A stretch of 53,594 bases of DNA from Clostridia bacterium (GCA_017396845.1 JAFQKQ010000022.1:1-53594); one strand, 5' to 3'. Shown: positions 8,967 through 18,196, numbered from the stretch's first letter. The notes: generated from the sequence alone by a model not told the origin. A program made the numbers and translations.

Positions 8967-9455
8967 TTACCAGTCTCCAACGATCACATATCCCGGCACA
9001 TATTCAACGTTCCAGTACACTTCGCCGGAAGCTGCATATCCCATCTTTACATCCGCCCAGCGCATAAATGCAATTTCCTTGAAAGCTTCAGGGGGATTCA
9101 GGGAAAACACCAGTGCGCCCACCGCGTCGTCGTCCGGCGCTTCGAAGGGAACGGCGAGACGCCAGATATTCTCTTTTCCGTCATACCATGCGACGGACAC
9201 ATCGGTCTGTACGCTTCCGCGGTAGATTTCCCTGCAGTTCCCGTCGATAAACTTTTTCAGGCTGTCGGCGGAGTACTCATTCGTCAACGACAGCTTCTGC
9301 AGCGCCATCGCGTATTCGCCGTAGGAAATCAGGCTGACCGCTTCCTTGGCATTTCTGTATGCGTTCTCGCCGGGCTGATTGGGTTTCTCCGCAAGCGCTG
9401 TCAGCATGAGCATGAGAACCAAAGCAGATGATAAAAACGCTGAAATTCGTTTCAT
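8967..9455 (-). CDS. small exported protein of unknown function
   Basis: 162 residues. The N-terminus MKRISAFLSSALVLMLML followed by TALAEK is a typical Sec signal peptide with an Ala-X-Ala cleavage site; there is no lipobox cysteine. The mature part (about 140 aa) has no family I recognise. It contains VQTDVSVAWYDGKENIWRL, which looks like beta-strands around a conserved tryptophan, and ends VYWNVEYVPGYVIVGDW. The ATG at 9453-9455 has GAGGAAAG 5 nt upstream; longer in-frame starts would bury the signal peptide and are rejected. It follows holA after 88 bp and has its own terminator. Confidence 0.75.
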   Translation of the reverse strand: MKRISAFLSSALVLMLMLTALAEKPNQPGENAYRNAKEAVSLISYGEYAMALQKLSLTNEYSADSLKKFIDGNCREIYRGSVQTDVSVAWYDGKENIWRLAVPFEAPDDDAVGALVFSLNPPEAFKEIAFMRWADVKMGYAASGEVYWNVEYVPGYVIVGDW

Positions 9456-9543
9456 ATTTCTTTCCTCCGATGAGAGATAACTTCTCCTGTGATATTTTGA
9501 CGTGCATTTCTCTCCATCGGTTGCATGTTTTAATGTTAATTTT

Positions 9544-10590
9544 TTAAGAAAGCGAATATAAATGGAGCAGCATCGCATCCAGCGCCGCCCGATCGCGTAC
9601 AAGACCGTTTTTGACGGAATAATCGTAATCCACGCTCAGCTCATACCCTTGTTTCAGCGTTTTTGCGGAGTAGTTCGCACATTGCGTATATGCCTTTTTG
9701 CACACATAATTGCTGAGGCCCGTCCGCTTCTCAATCTCCGGAAGCGTCAGTCTTTCGTCCCGCAGCAGCTTCACATGCGTAAGCAAGCGCATCTGCCTGA
9801 TGATCAGCGCCAGAATACCCACGCTGCTCTCCCCCGCGTCCAGCATGGCATTTAAAATGCCGTACGCTTCCTTGGCCTTTTTCGCCATCAGAAAATCGAT
9901 CATGTGAAATACATTGGCTTCGATACTCGGCGTAACGGCGCCGTTTATATCGTCTTCCGTGATCTCGCGCCGATCCCCGGCAAACGCCGCCAGCTTGTCC
10001 ACTTCGCCCGACAGCTTTGTAAGCTCGCGCCCCGCCGTAAAAATCAGCCGGCTCACGCTTGCCGCCTTCATCGTCTTGCCGAGCGGTTTCAGTCTGCCGT
10101 TTACCCACTTCACAATCTCCGCATCGGTAAGCAGCGGGAACGAAACGACATTCGCGTACTTTTCAAGCGCCTTATAGGCCTTTTGCCGCTTATCCGCTTC
10201 GCCTCTCATATAAAACACGACCACCGCGCTCTCCGGCGCTTGGGGAAGCCACTTTTCAAGCCTTTCAGGATCGGGCGATTCATTCTTTTCCTTGCTCTGT
10301 TCCTTTGCGCCCGTTTCCTTTTTCTTGGGCGGCAGAAGAAACTGCCAGTCGCGCACAATTACAAGCCGTTTATCGCACATGACCGGAAGCGTTTCGGCAT
10401 TTTCGATGATCGTCTGCGCGTCAACGCCTTCAAGCGTCGTTTCATTGAGCGCTTCAAGTCCCTCAGGCAGCAGCGATTCCTTGAGCTTATCAATCGCAGA
10501 GCGCTTTACAAACTCCTCCGGCCCCTGAAAAAGATACACGCCGCCCGCGCTTTTGTTTCCAATGGCTTCAAACAATTGCTGCCAAGTCAT
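9544..10590 (-). CDS. holA: DNA polymerase III subunit delta
   Basis: The clamp-loader delta subunit, which opens the beta sliding clamp. 348 aa, the usual length. The N-terminus has the family signature VYLFQGPEEFVKRSAIDKL, followed by KRLVIVRDWQFL, a charged linker (residues about 105-125) and the later VFHMIDFLMAKKAKEAYGILNAML and LALIIRQMRLL blocks of the lid and collar domains. As in all delta subunits there is no functional Walker A. It lies 6 bp downstream of comEC on the same strand, the comEC-holA order common in Bacillota. Confidence 0.95.
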   Translation of the reverse strand: MTWQQLFEAIGNKSAGGVYLFQGPEEFVKRSAIDKLKESLLPEGLEALNETTLEGVDAQTIIENAETLPVMCDKRLVIVRDWQFLLPPKKKETGAKEQSKEKNESPDPERLEKWLPQAPESAVVVFYMRGEADKRQKAYKALEKYANVVSFPLLTDAEIVKWVNGRLKPLGKTMKAASVSRLIFTAGRELTKLSGEVDKLAAFAGDRREITEDDINGAVTPSIEANVFHMIDFLMAKKAKEAYGILNAMLDAGESSVGILALIIRQMRLLTHVKLLRDERLTLPEIEKRTGLSNYVCKKAYTQCANYSAKTLKQGYELSVDYDYSVKNGLVRDRAALDAMLLHLYSLS

Positions 10591-10596
10591 TTTTCT

Positions 10597-12957
10597 CTAT
10601 CCTTTCGCGGGCAAAAATGTGCGTATACTGATATCGCCCGCCATGTCAACATCGATAATCACCGCACCGCATTCATCCGTGCGGTAAACTTCTGCCCCGA
10701 CCTTCCGAAGGCGCGCAAGCACCTCTTCGGTCGGATGCCCGTAGCCGTTTCCGGAAACGGAAATCACGGCGATTTCGGGCGTAGCAAAGGACAAAAACTC
10801 CTCCGTCGTCGCATACTTGGAACCGTGATGCGAAACCTTTAATATGCCGCAGTCGGACATAATCATATGGTCGTATTCATCCGTCAGATCGCCCATAAAC
10901 AGCGCGCGCTCATCATTGTACCTGATGCTAAGAACCAGAGAACCGTCGTTATCGCTTTTGGGCGCAAAGTCCTCCTGAGGCCATAAAACATCCGCGTAAA
11001 TCCTGTCCGCAAGCTTGATTTCATCCCCGGCCGAGAGATACGTAACATCCTCGCCTTTCAGCGCTTCATCAAGCGCATCGCTTACATCCATCCGTTTCCA
11101 GCATTCGGGAAGATATACGTCCGCATCCTCATAGCGCTTTAAGATTTCAATCAGTCCGCCCGCGTGATCCGTGTCCGGATGCGTCACAAAGACAGCCTCG
11201 ACCTTTGCACCGGAGGCCGTCAGATAATCGGCGCATATATCATTATCGCGCCCGCAGTCCACCACATATACCTTGCCTTTTGCGTCTATCACCGCGCTGT
11301 CGGCATATCCGGCCTCCAAAAATGTAACTCTGAGGCCCGTACTCCTGCCAATGGGCAGAACCATACCGATCAGAAGGAACGCGATCATGAGAAGCACAAA
11401 GCCCCGCCTTTCCCGCTTCCCGGGCACAGGATAGGGCGAAACCATAAACAGGCAAATGAAGTACCCGAAAATCGCCGCAAAAGGCCATACGCGGGAAGAG
11501 AGCACGGCAAACGGAAGCTCAGCAATCCACCCGACGCCGATCCGTATCAAAGACCATATGCCGTCCGGAATACATGCAAGCATCCTTCCAAGCGGCGGAA
11601 ATATACTGTAAAGAAGCGCCGAAAAAGCGCCCAGATACACGCTTGCAAGCCCCAGCGGCACCGCAATCAGGTTGACGGGGATCGACAGAACGGGCACCTG
11701 ATAGAAAAGGGACGACATCAGCGGCAGCGTTCCTATCTGAATTGCAACGGAAGCCATACACAGGGATGCGCACTTTTTCAGCAATCCGCCTTCCTTAAGC
11801 CCATTGAGCGCATCCGTAAAGGGCTCGGTCAGAAGCGCGATCGACAGTATCGATGCATACGACAATTGAAACCCCGTGTCGCCGATTACAAGCGGATTGA
11901 TTGAAACCTGAATGAGAAACGCATAAGAAAGCCTTGTAAGAAGATCCGATGGATATCCAAAGGATCTGGCAAGGCATAAACACGCATACATGATGACCGC
12001 TCTCATAATCGACGGGGTCATTCCGGTCATCAGCGCATATACGCTAAGCAGCATCACAGTGATCAGATATCTTGCCCGCTTTGGAATCATAAAGAGACGC
12101 AAAACAGCTTCCACCATCATGGCGATGCAGCTCACATGAAGGCCGGACAGCGCAATGATGTGCGCAATTCCGCTGTCTCTGAAGTCGTCGTAGGTATCCT
12201 CGCTGATGGACTCCTTATCTCCGATCAGAAGCGCGCGCATCACGTCCGCGTTGCCCGGATACATATCGTCAATCCATTTTCCGATTTCATCCCTGACGCC
12301 GTTTAAACGCGTTTGAAATGTCGCTTTCTGACCAAGCACCTCAGCATCCCATGCAGAGGCGCTCAGGCACAGCGAAATGCCCTTCCTCTTTAAATACTTC
12401 TGAAAATCAAATCCGTACGGGTTCGTTTGAGTATCCGGGATAAACACATCCGCTTCGGAGATTCGTATTTCCTGCCCGTAGGAAAGGGGAACCTCCTCAT
12501 TAAATCCGTACAGGTATACATATACCTTTCCGTCAATTTCCCTCTCTTCGGTATATGCGTCATTTAGCACGGTAACCGTCCGGTTCTTATCCGCCTGATA
12601 CGCGGGCGCTCTGTCAATCACGCCCGTAACCGTAAAATCCCCTTCGAAAAGATTTTCATTGGGCAGATTTCTATATGCTCCATAGCCCGAAAACGCCAGC
12701 GCTATGGATAAAAACACCAGAATCCCGGCATTTTTCTTTTTGCGGAAGGCAAAGAAGAGCGCAAAAAACGCGGCCGACAGGCTCAGCCATACCGCCGGAT
12801 GCACAGCGGTATTCAGCGCCAGTATCAGGCCGAAAAGCGTCAGAATTGCCAGAAACGCGAGCTTCCTGAGCCGCGCAAACCGGCAGATTCTTTTATACAG
12901 CGATGCGCACGCCCGGACGGGCGAGCACAGCGTTCGGATAATCGGCAAGCGCTTCAT
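10597..12957 (-). CDS. comEC: ComEC/Rec2 competence-type DNA channel
   Basis: A membrane protein that carries single-stranded DNA across the cytoplasmic membrane in naturally transformable bacteria. With the ATG at 12955-12957 it has 786 residues. N-terminal TMs (about 30-75), an OB-fold-like soluble domain (about 85-190), the Competence domain with ALLIGDKESISEDTYDDFRDSGIAHIIALSGLHVS and about eight TMs, then a C-terminal metallo-beta-lactamase domain with THPDTDHAGG and KVSHHGSKY. The chosen start has GGAGG 9 nt upstream and overlaps the 3' end of the metallo-hydrolase gene by 65 bp; a start 28 codons earlier is possible but has no ribosome site. No other competence genes are in the window, so whether the cell takes up DNA is unknown. 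Confidence 0.93.
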   Translation of the reverse strand: MKRLPIIRTLCSPVRACASLYKRICRFARLRKLAFLAILTLFGLILALNTAVHPAVWLSLSAAFFALFFAFRKKKNAGILVFLSIALAFSGYGAYRNLPNENLFEGDFTVTGVIDRAPAYQADKNRTVTVLNDAYTEEREIDGKVYVYLYGFNEEVPLSYGQEIRISEADVFIPDTQTNPYGFDFQKYLKRKGISLCLSASAWDAEVLGQKATFQTRLNGVRDEIGKWIDDMYPGNADVMRALLIGDKESISEDTYDDFRDSGIAHIIALSGLHVSCIAMMVEAVLRLFMIPKRARYLITVMLLSVYALMTGMTPSIMRAVIMYACLCLARSFGYPSDLLTRLSYAFLIQVSINPLVIGDTGFQLSYASILSIALLTEPFTDALNGLKEGGLLKKCASLCMASVAIQIGTLPLMSSLFYQVPVLSIPVNLIAVPLGLASVYLGAFSALLYSIFPPLGRMLACIPDGIWSLIRIGVGWIAELPFAVLSSRVWPFAAIFGYFICLFMVSPYPVPGKRERRGFVLLMIAFLLIGMVLPIGRSTGLRVTFLEAGYADSAVIDAKGKVYVVDCGRDNDICADYLTASGAKVEAVFVTHPDTDHAGGLIEILKRYEDADVYLPECWKRMDVSDALDEALKGEDVTYLSAGDEIKLADRIYADVLWPQEDFAPKSDNDGSLVLSIRYNDERALFMGDLTDEYDHMIMSDCGILKVSHHGSKYATTEEFLSFATPEIAVISVSGNGYGHPTEEVLARLRKVGAEVYRTDECGAVIIDVDMAGDISIRTFLPAKG

Positions 12958-13603
12958 CCAATAACGCCTCCGGATCGTAAAGAGGTGATAGATGCGTAAG
13001 CACCAGCTGACCGGCGCGCGCATCCCTTGCAAGGCGGGCACACATGCCCGGCGTCATATGCGGCTTTTTCGGCGCCCAGTCCTCGCGAAGCAGCCCGGCG
13101 TCGGCAAGCAGAAGATCCGCCCCGTCTGCAAACAGGGGCAGTGCATCCGTATGATTGGTATCGCCCGTGTAAACAAACATTCTGCCGTCGCACTTTACGC
13201 GAACCGCATACGCCTCCACAGGATGCGTAACCGGCAAAAACTCCAGCTTCATTTCGCCGATCTGAATATCCCTTACCGGATACAGATCGAATCTTCCGTC
13301 CTTTAACATACCGTATTGTTTTGCAGGCGTTTCGGGCGCTATGGTCTTGAGCGCCTCAATCCCCGCGAACTCAAGCATATACGTCAGCGGAAGCATGTCG
13401 CTCATGTGATCATAATGAAGATGCGTAAGCACCACGGCGTTCAGATCCCTGATATCGCACTCGCCTGCAAGCCTTCCGAGCACGCCGCTTCCGCAGTCAA
13501 AAAGTATCCGCGTTCTGCCGCTGTCGGACGTAAGCAGATACCCGGAGCAAGCGCCCTGTCTCGACGGAAACGGACCGTTTACGCCCAGCATGGTGAGTAT
13601 CAT
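12893..13603 (-). CDS. MBL-fold metallo-hydrolase (RNase Z-like / YhfI type)
   Basis: 236 aa with a complete metallo-beta-lactamase core: N-terminal MILTMLGVNGPFPSRQGACSGYLL, the zinc motif LTHLHYDHMSD, a second ligand in LPVTHPVEAYAV, the ligand Asp in VYTGDTNHTDAL and a terminal VLTHLSPLYD. It resembles the YhfI group of small ribonuclease-Z-like hydrolases; the substrate is unknown. The ATG at 13601-13603 has GGGAGG 7 nt upstream. It is the first gene of the operon with comEC and holA and is read from the promoter at 13632-13660. Confidence 0.85.
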   Translation of the reverse strand: MILTMLGVNGPFPSRQGACSGYLLTSDSGRTRILFDCGSGVLGRLAGECDIRDLNAVVLTHLHYDHMSDMLPLTYMLEFAGIEALKTIAPETPAKQYGMLKDGRFDLYPVRDIQIGEMKLEFLPVTHPVEAYAVRVKCDGRMFVYTGDTNHTDALPLFADGADLLLADAGLLREDWAPKKPHMTPGMCARLARDARAGQLVLTHLSPLYDPEALLDEALADYPNAVLARPGVRIAV

Positions 13604-13631
13604 TTCGCCACCTCCCAAGAAGTTCTATTCA

Positions 13632-13660
13632 AGTATATCGCCTTGGCCAAAGAAAGTCAA
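13632..13660 (-). promoter_or_regulatory. promoter of the metallo-hydrolase-comEC-holA operon
   Basis: On the minus strand TTGACT (13655-13660), 17 bp and TATACT (13632-13637), 29 bp upstream of the ATG. Both hexamers sit inside a long inverted repeat described separately. Confidence 0.8.
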
Positions 13661-13670
13661 GGCGATATAC
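13633..13670. repeat. perfect 13-bp inverted repeat over the comEC operon promoter
   Basis: Arms GTATATCGCCTTG (13633-13645) and CAAGGCGATATAC (13658-13670) with a 12 bp centre. There is no T-run on either side, so it is a poor intrinsic terminator. The left arm covers the -10 and the right arm covers most of the -35, which suggests an operator. Confidence 0.8.
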
Positions 13671-13680
13671 ATTCACTTGA

Positions 13681-15198
13681 TTATTCAGTTATCAGCCAGA
13701 CGTCCGTAATGCACGTAGTCAGCTCTTCAAGCGCGCCGACGGTATAGAACGTGGACAGTTCCAGCGTCAGCGAAGACGTGTATACGGGATGATTAAAGAG
13801 CACGGTCTGATCGTTCAAGGAATCGTAAAGCGTCACCTGCATTTCGGGCTCGCCGTCCACCCTTATAATCATATCCTCCACGCGCACATTTCTATCAAAT
13901 GATTCCGGCGACTTCACCATGCCGTTTTGAATGACGAAGCCGATAATCTCAGTGGGATCAAAATACATCGTCAGCCATTCGCCCTCGCCCGCGCCGTATG
14001 TGCCCTCTACCCAAACGGTCTTTATATCTCCGTCGATGGCATGTTTGGCCTCATAGGTCCCGTACTGACTGGGTTCAAGCTCGCTTGACGCATACACAAA
14101 CGTATTGTAATTGGAGATTCTTCTTCCCACCTTGGAAAATGTAACAATCGGCTGCATGGGCTCGGTCGCGTGAATTTGGGAGTTTCTTCTCGTTACATAC
14201 TCCTCTTCCCATTCGCCGTCTCCGTTGTAGTCCAGCTGAATCCAAAAATCCTTTCCCGGCTCCATCTCGCCGGTCAGTATCGATCCGTATGTGACGGGTA
14301 TGTATTTGATGCTTCTGTTATCCGTATAAAAACCGCGCTGATCGGGATAGCTTACAGATACGTTCACATGCGTATCCTGATAGCCGATGATTTCAATGTC
14401 ATAGGTATTTTTTGCATCAAGTCTCAGAATGCTCATATCCTGCTTGCCGCCCGAATAGCGGAAGGTTCCGAAAGATGTGCGCCTGTTATAACCGTCAAGC
14501 GTTTCGTTATTGCATGTAACCATTATGTCCGCCTGATTTTCCACCCGCAATATGATCTTATCCCTGCTGAGCGTGACTTCCTCTGCGATATCCCGAAATA
14601 CATCCGTGAGCTCATATTCGTTTTCCACCGTAAAGCACTTATCCGCATCTCCCGAAATAAGCTCCAAAACCATTTCAGACGAACGTTTCTCGCTTTCGCT
14701 CATGTTCTGAAAAAAGCCGATCGAATACACATCCGCAATCCTCTGAAGCAGCATCGCTTCCTCTGCGATATCCCTTACCACATCGTGCTCAGGCGCGCCG
14801 TCGCTCATAAACAGCACGATTTTTTCGCGGGCGCTCGAGCGGCTGAGCGTTCTTCGCGCATCCGCCAGCGCCGTGCTCATGATGGTTCCGTTTTTGGCGT
14901 AAAGGCCGGTAACGGAATTGATCAAAGCCGATTCCTGATCTGCGCCCCTAAAATCCGAGTACATCTTCGTCGTCATTTCATAGCCGATTACGGCGATCCT
15001 TGCGCGGGGCGAATTCCGGAATATGGTGTGAATGACCGATTTCAGCGCACTTTCCAGCGACTGAATCGGCGTTCCCTGCATACTCCTTGAAGAGTCGAAC
15101 ACCAGCACGAAATCGCGTGTTACATTGTCCCCCTCCATAACCGCAAACGGCGCAAGCGTCAAAGCAGCGATCATCAAAGCGAGAATCAGTTTCTTCAT
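13681..15198 (-). CDS. exported von Willebrand A protein with C-terminal glycan-binding-like domain
   Basis: 505 aa. A signal peptide (residues 1-20) is followed by a vWA domain (about 28-225) with an intact MIDAS start, DSSRS, and the later T and D positions (NGTIMSTAL, FMSDGAPEHD), so it should bind a metal-dependent protein ligand. Residues about 225-340 form a beta-rich linker. The C-terminal 130 residues, starting ASSELEPSQYGTYEAKHAIDGD and with VWVEG..GEGEWL, match the discoidin-like NADase-type glycan-binding domain of clostridial exported proteins. No membrane anchor or sortase signal is seen. It has its own consensus promoter. Likely role: adhesion or sensing at the cell surface (inference). 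Confidence 0.8.
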   Translation of the reverse strand: MKKLILALMIAALTLAPFAVMEGDNVTRDFVLVFDSSRSMQGTPIQSLESALKSVIHTIFRNSPRARIAVIGYEMTTKMYSDFRGADQESALINSVTGLYAKNGTIMSTALADARRTLSRSSAREKIVLFMSDGAPEHDVVRDIAEEAMLLQRIADVYSIGFFQNMSESEKRSSEMVLELISGDADKCFTVENEYELTDVFRDIAEEVTLSRDKIILRVENQADIMVTCNNETLDGYNRRTSFGTFRYSGGKQDMSILRLDAKNTYDIEIIGYQDTHVNVSVSYPDQRGFYTDNRSIKYIPVTYGSILTGEMEPGKDFWIQLDYNGDGEWEEEYVTRRNSQIHATEPMQPIVTFSKVGRRISNYNTFVYASSELEPSQYGTYEAKHAIDGDIKTVWVEGTYGAGEGEWLTMYFDPTEIIGFVIQNGMVKSPESFDRNVRVEDMIIRVDGEPEMQVTLYDSLNDQTVLFNHPVYTSSLTLELSTFYTVGALEELTTCITDVWLITE

Positions 15199-15252
15199 AC
15201 CCGGCGCATCTCCCTCCCTTTATTTCTTATATATTTACACTAACATGCATCT

Positions 15253-15281
15253 ATTATAACGTTTCATTTATCATCAGTCAA
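15253..15281 (-). promoter_or_regulatory. sigma-A promoter of the vWA protein gene
   Basis: TTGACT (15276-15281), 17 bp and TATAAT (15253-15258) on the minus strand, with a leader of about 48 nt and a GGGAGGGAG ribosome site. Confidence 0.85.
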
Positions 15282-15391
15282 TGCGTATTGCGGATTTTTG
15301 GAAAATATTCGAAACCGAATAGAAAACAGCGTCATTCTGTGATAGAATAACCGCATATCAGATATAACTGTATTTGAAAGGAAATCCCGCC

Positions 15392-16495
15392 ATGCTTGAT
15401 ACGATCATCCGCATAAGACGCGCGCTGCATCAGATTCCCGAACTCGGATACGAGCTTGAAAAGACGCAGAAATACGTAATCGATGAGCTTAAAAAAACGA
15501 CCGCAAAGCTTGATATCGCAGCCCCGTCGGGCGTAATCGCGTTTTTTGATTTTGGAAAAGAGGAATCCATCGCATTCCGCGCGGATATGGACGCGCTTCC
15601 GATGGAGGAAAAAAGCGGCGTGCCATTCGCTTCCTGCCATACCGGCAAAATGCACGCCTGCGGACACGACGGCCACATGGCCATTCTGCTCTCCTTCGCT
15701 CACGTGCTTTCAAACCGTAAAACTGCTTCAAACAAAAACGCTGTGCTCGTGTTCCAGCCGGCAGAGGAAGCGGGAAACGGCGCAAAAAAGATGCTCGAAA
15801 CCGACTTTATGGAAAAATACAACGTAACAGAAATCTACGCGCTGCACGTAGAGCCCTCCATCCCCAAGGGCACAATCGCCGCAAAAAGCGGCGCGTTCAT
15901 GGCACGATCCTGTGAAATACACGTATTCGGCTATGGAAAAAGCGCCCATATCGCAAAAGCTCACGAAGGCATAGACGCGCTTGAAATGAGCGCAAGATTC
16001 TACCTCCGTGCAATGGACGAAATCGAAGCCAAATACAAAACCGAACCCCACCTTTTCAAATTCGGCCGCTTCGTCTCCGGAAACGCCAACAACGTTCTCT
16101 CCCCCCTCACCCAGATCGACGGCTCCCTAAGAGCCTTCGACGACGAAGTGTTCAAAAACATGAAAAATGACATCCAAAAAATCGCAGACGAAACCGCAAA
16201 AGCGTACGGCGGCAGAATCGAAGCAGTAACCGACGAAGGCTATCCCCCCGTCATCAATTCCGCCTCCTGCTATACCCGCCTTAAAAAAGCCTCAAAAGGC
16301 CTCCCCTTTACAGAACTCAAAGCCCCCTACATGACCGCCGAAGACTTCTCCTGCTATCTGAAACACGCCCCCGGCCTCATGTTCAATATCGGCATAGGCA
16401 CAGAAACCGAGCTCCATTCAAACGCCTTCCGCTTTGACGAGGACGGACTGGTGAACGGATTAAAGGCGTTTATAGGGTTGTTTGACGAGGCGTAG
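15392..16495 (+). CDS. M20 family amidohydrolase / metallopeptidase
   Basis: A cytosolic di-zinc amidase of the M20D group (N-acyl amino acid, hippurate or N-acetyl-diaminopimelate hydrolases). 367 aa. Metal-site motifs: FRADMDALPM, HACGHDGHMA, FQPAEEAGNGAKKM, and a late HSNAFRFDEDG replacing the usual final His block. The dimerisation/lid domain lies at about 175-285. It shares the ALHQIPELGYELEKTQ start with YkuR-like enzymes, so N-acetyl-diaminopimelate deacetylase is one possibility, but no lysine-pathway gene is adjacent. The ATG at 15392 has AAAGGAAA upstream; an in-frame TTG six codons earlier is rejected. A second M20 enzyme lies at 43293-44480. Confidence 0.88.
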   Translation: MLDTIIRIRRALHQIPELGYELEKTQKYVIDELKKTTAKLDIAAPSGVIAFFDFGKEESIAFRADMDALPMEEKSGVPFASCHTGKMHACGHDGHMAILLSFAHVLSNRKTASNKNAVLVFQPAEEAGNGAKKMLETDFMEKYNVTEIYALHVEPSIPKGTIAAKSGAFMARSCEIHVFGYGKSAHIAKAHEGIDALEMSARFYLRAMDEIEAKYKTEPHLFKFGRFVSGNANNVLSPLTQIDGSLRAFDDEVFKNMKNDIQKIADETAKAYGGRIEAVTDEGYPPVINSASCYTRLKKASKGLPFTELKAPYMTAEDFSCYLKHAPGLMFNIGIGTETELHSNAFRFDEDGLVNGLKAFIGLFDEA

Positions 16496-16531
16496 GCAAA
16501 AAACGTTTACTTACCCTATAAAGCACAAATC

Positions 16532-16579
16532 AAAAACAGGCTGAAGCGGAAAGCCATCTTCCCGCTTCAGCCTGTTTTT
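16532..16579. terminator. bidirectional terminator between the M20 and MFS genes
   Basis: A perfect 18 bp stem (16532-16549 with 16562-16579) with A-runs on one side and T-runs on the other, so it works in both directions between two convergent genes. Confidence 0.93.
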
Positions 16580-16587
16580 ATCCGCCG

Positions 16588-18015
16588 CTAATGCCTCCAA
16601 AAGCGCTTTATGCGCAACCGCGGACGCATTTTGATTCCGTTCTTCCTGCTCGCCTTAATCAGCTGATTCCTCTCTTCAATCTCCCGAATATCCGATTCTC
16701 TGGAAAATGCTTTCCAGCCGAATGTGCATATGATGCCCATTATAAACATAGTGATTCCGCGCATGACGGTGGTCAGCTGTACGGAATACATATTCATGCC
16801 CATAAAGAATACCGTCTCATCGCCGGTGATGGAGGATACGAAGGTGCCGGTCAGGAGGCCTAAGAAGGCGAAGAAGTTACAGCCTACGATGTTGAACGCC
16901 ACGTGCATGGTGGAGTTTTCTTCGGGGAGGTTCATATAGAGTATGTTTGCGTAGGAAAGGTTCAGACCTACGGAGAGGATGTTCTGGATGACGCAGAGGG
17001 GTACATAGAGATATCCGCGCTCGATTGTCATCATAAAAAACGCGAATTCCGTGGGCACCCAGACGAGGTTGGTAAGTCCGAACGTTTTTACCCATGAAAA
17101 GCGCCTGAGGATGCGCTGCCACACGGGAGCAAGCGCGATCAGAATGGCGGTGTACATCATGGACATGGAGTTGATCAGGGTGTAGGAAAAGTGCATATGG
17201 TTTAACAGGTGATAATTCCAAAGACCGTTATTTAAGTTTGCAATAAAGTTCCAGAAGAACATGAGCCCCATGCACAGTATGAACTTTTTATATTTGAACG
17301 GAAGCGTAAACACCTGATACAGCTTTATGTTTTCCGACTCCGCATACGGATACTCCTTCGCGCGGGACTGCATAAAAACATCGATCAGCACCAGGAAAAA
17401 TGCAAGATATCTGAGCGAAATGATGAGCGTCTTCTGATGCGGCGAGCCGGCTACGGCGTCTGTCAGAATGCCCGACAAAAGCAGTATAATACAGGACATG
17501 ATCGACGAAAAGACCTGATTTAAAAGTATGTATCGGTTTCTTTTGTGATTCTCCTTGGGATAAAAGTTATAGAACCACGCGGTGATGCCGGGATTAAACA
17601 GCGCGTACACCGCGTTTCCGACGAACAGAATCGCAATAAACCAATACATTCTCGCCGCCTGATCGGTGACGATTTCAGGCATTACAGTGACGGCGACAAT
17701 GTACATGAAGTAGTAAAACACCTTGGAGCCCAGAAGCGCCCATTTGCGTTTTTTGATGTTTTTAAGAACGGAGGAAGAAAAAAGGCTGAAGCAGTTGGCA
17801 ATGTACGGAATAAACGTGATGACGCCGAAATCGGTAATGGAAATACCGTACATCGTAAGGAAGCCGGTATAGAATATGCCGGTGATAAACACGTTGTAAA
17901 ACGATGTAATGAGCGCGCTTAAGAGGCTGATCAGCCTTCCCTTGGCATATTCGTCATGGCGGTTATAGATCACGGAGAAATAGGACATTTTGCTTCGAAG
18001 GCTTCCAATTCTCAT
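16588..18015 (-). CDS. MFS-type membrane transporter
   Basis: 475 aa with about 12 hydrophobic segments in two groups of six and a short cytoplasmic N-terminus (MRIGSLRSKMSYFSVIYNRHDEYA), a layout seen in MFS carriers of gut Clostridia. The first half carries LKNIKKRKWALLG at the TM2-3 loop position; the C-terminus is very basic (KASRKNGIKMRPRLRIKRFWRH). The substrate cannot be told from the sequence. The ATG at 18013-18015 has GAGGGG 7 nt upstream; a frame that opens 63 codons earlier crosses the gene's own promoter and is rejected. It is divergent from the M42 aminopeptidase, so peptides or amino acids are a guess. Confidence 0.8.
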   Translation of the reverse strand: MRIGSLRSKMSYFSVIYNRHDEYAKGRLISLLSALITSFYNVFITGIFYTGFLTMYGISITDFGVITFIPYIANCFSLFSSSVLKNIKKRKWALLGSKVFYYFMYIVAVTVMPEIVTDQAARMYWFIAILFVGNAVYALFNPGITAWFYNFYPKENHKRNRYILLNQVFSSIMSCIILLLSGILTDAVAGSPHQKTLIISLRYLAFFLVLIDVFMQSRAKEYPYAESENIKLYQVFTLPFKYKKFILCMGLMFFWNFIANLNNGLWNYHLLNHMHFSYTLINSMSMMYTAILIALAPVWQRILRRFSWVKTFGLTNLVWVPTEFAFFMMTIERGYLYVPLCVIQNILSVGLNLSYANILYMNLPEENSTMHVAFNIVGCNFFAFLGLLTGTFVSSITGDETVFFMGMNMYSVQLTTVMRGITMFIMGIICTFGWKAFSRESDIREIEERNQLIKASRKNGIKMRPRLRIKRFWRH

Positions 18016-18058
18016 AATCGTTACCCCTCTGAATTCAATAAACTCCGCTGGCGTCTGT

Positions 18059-18086
18059 ATTATAACAAAACCTATCAAAAAATCAA
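18059..18086 (-). promoter_or_regulatory. promoter of the MFS transporter gene
   Basis: TTGATT (18081-18086), 16 bp and TATAAT (18059-18064) on the minus strand. Confidence 0.75.
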
Positions 18087-18156
18087 TACCTTCGGAAAAA
18101 TTCAGAGGCGCATTTTCGAATATAATTTCGTCAATATGGATTTTTCCATGTTTTTC

Positions 18157-18165
18157 TGATATACT
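18157..18165 (+). promoter_or_regulatory. extended -10 promoter of the M42 gene
   Basis: TGA-TATACT (18157-18165) on the plus strand. The -35 region (TGGATT) is weak, consistent with an extended -10 promoter. Confidence 0.5.
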
Positions 18166-18196
18166 GATGAAAACCATAATATGGGAGGCACGGAAT

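Noticed and set aside
13633-13670. Inverted repeat read as a terminator of the vWA gene
   Set aside because: No T-run on the transcript side, and the arms coincide with promoter hexamers; an operator is a better fit, though attenuation cannot be excluded.
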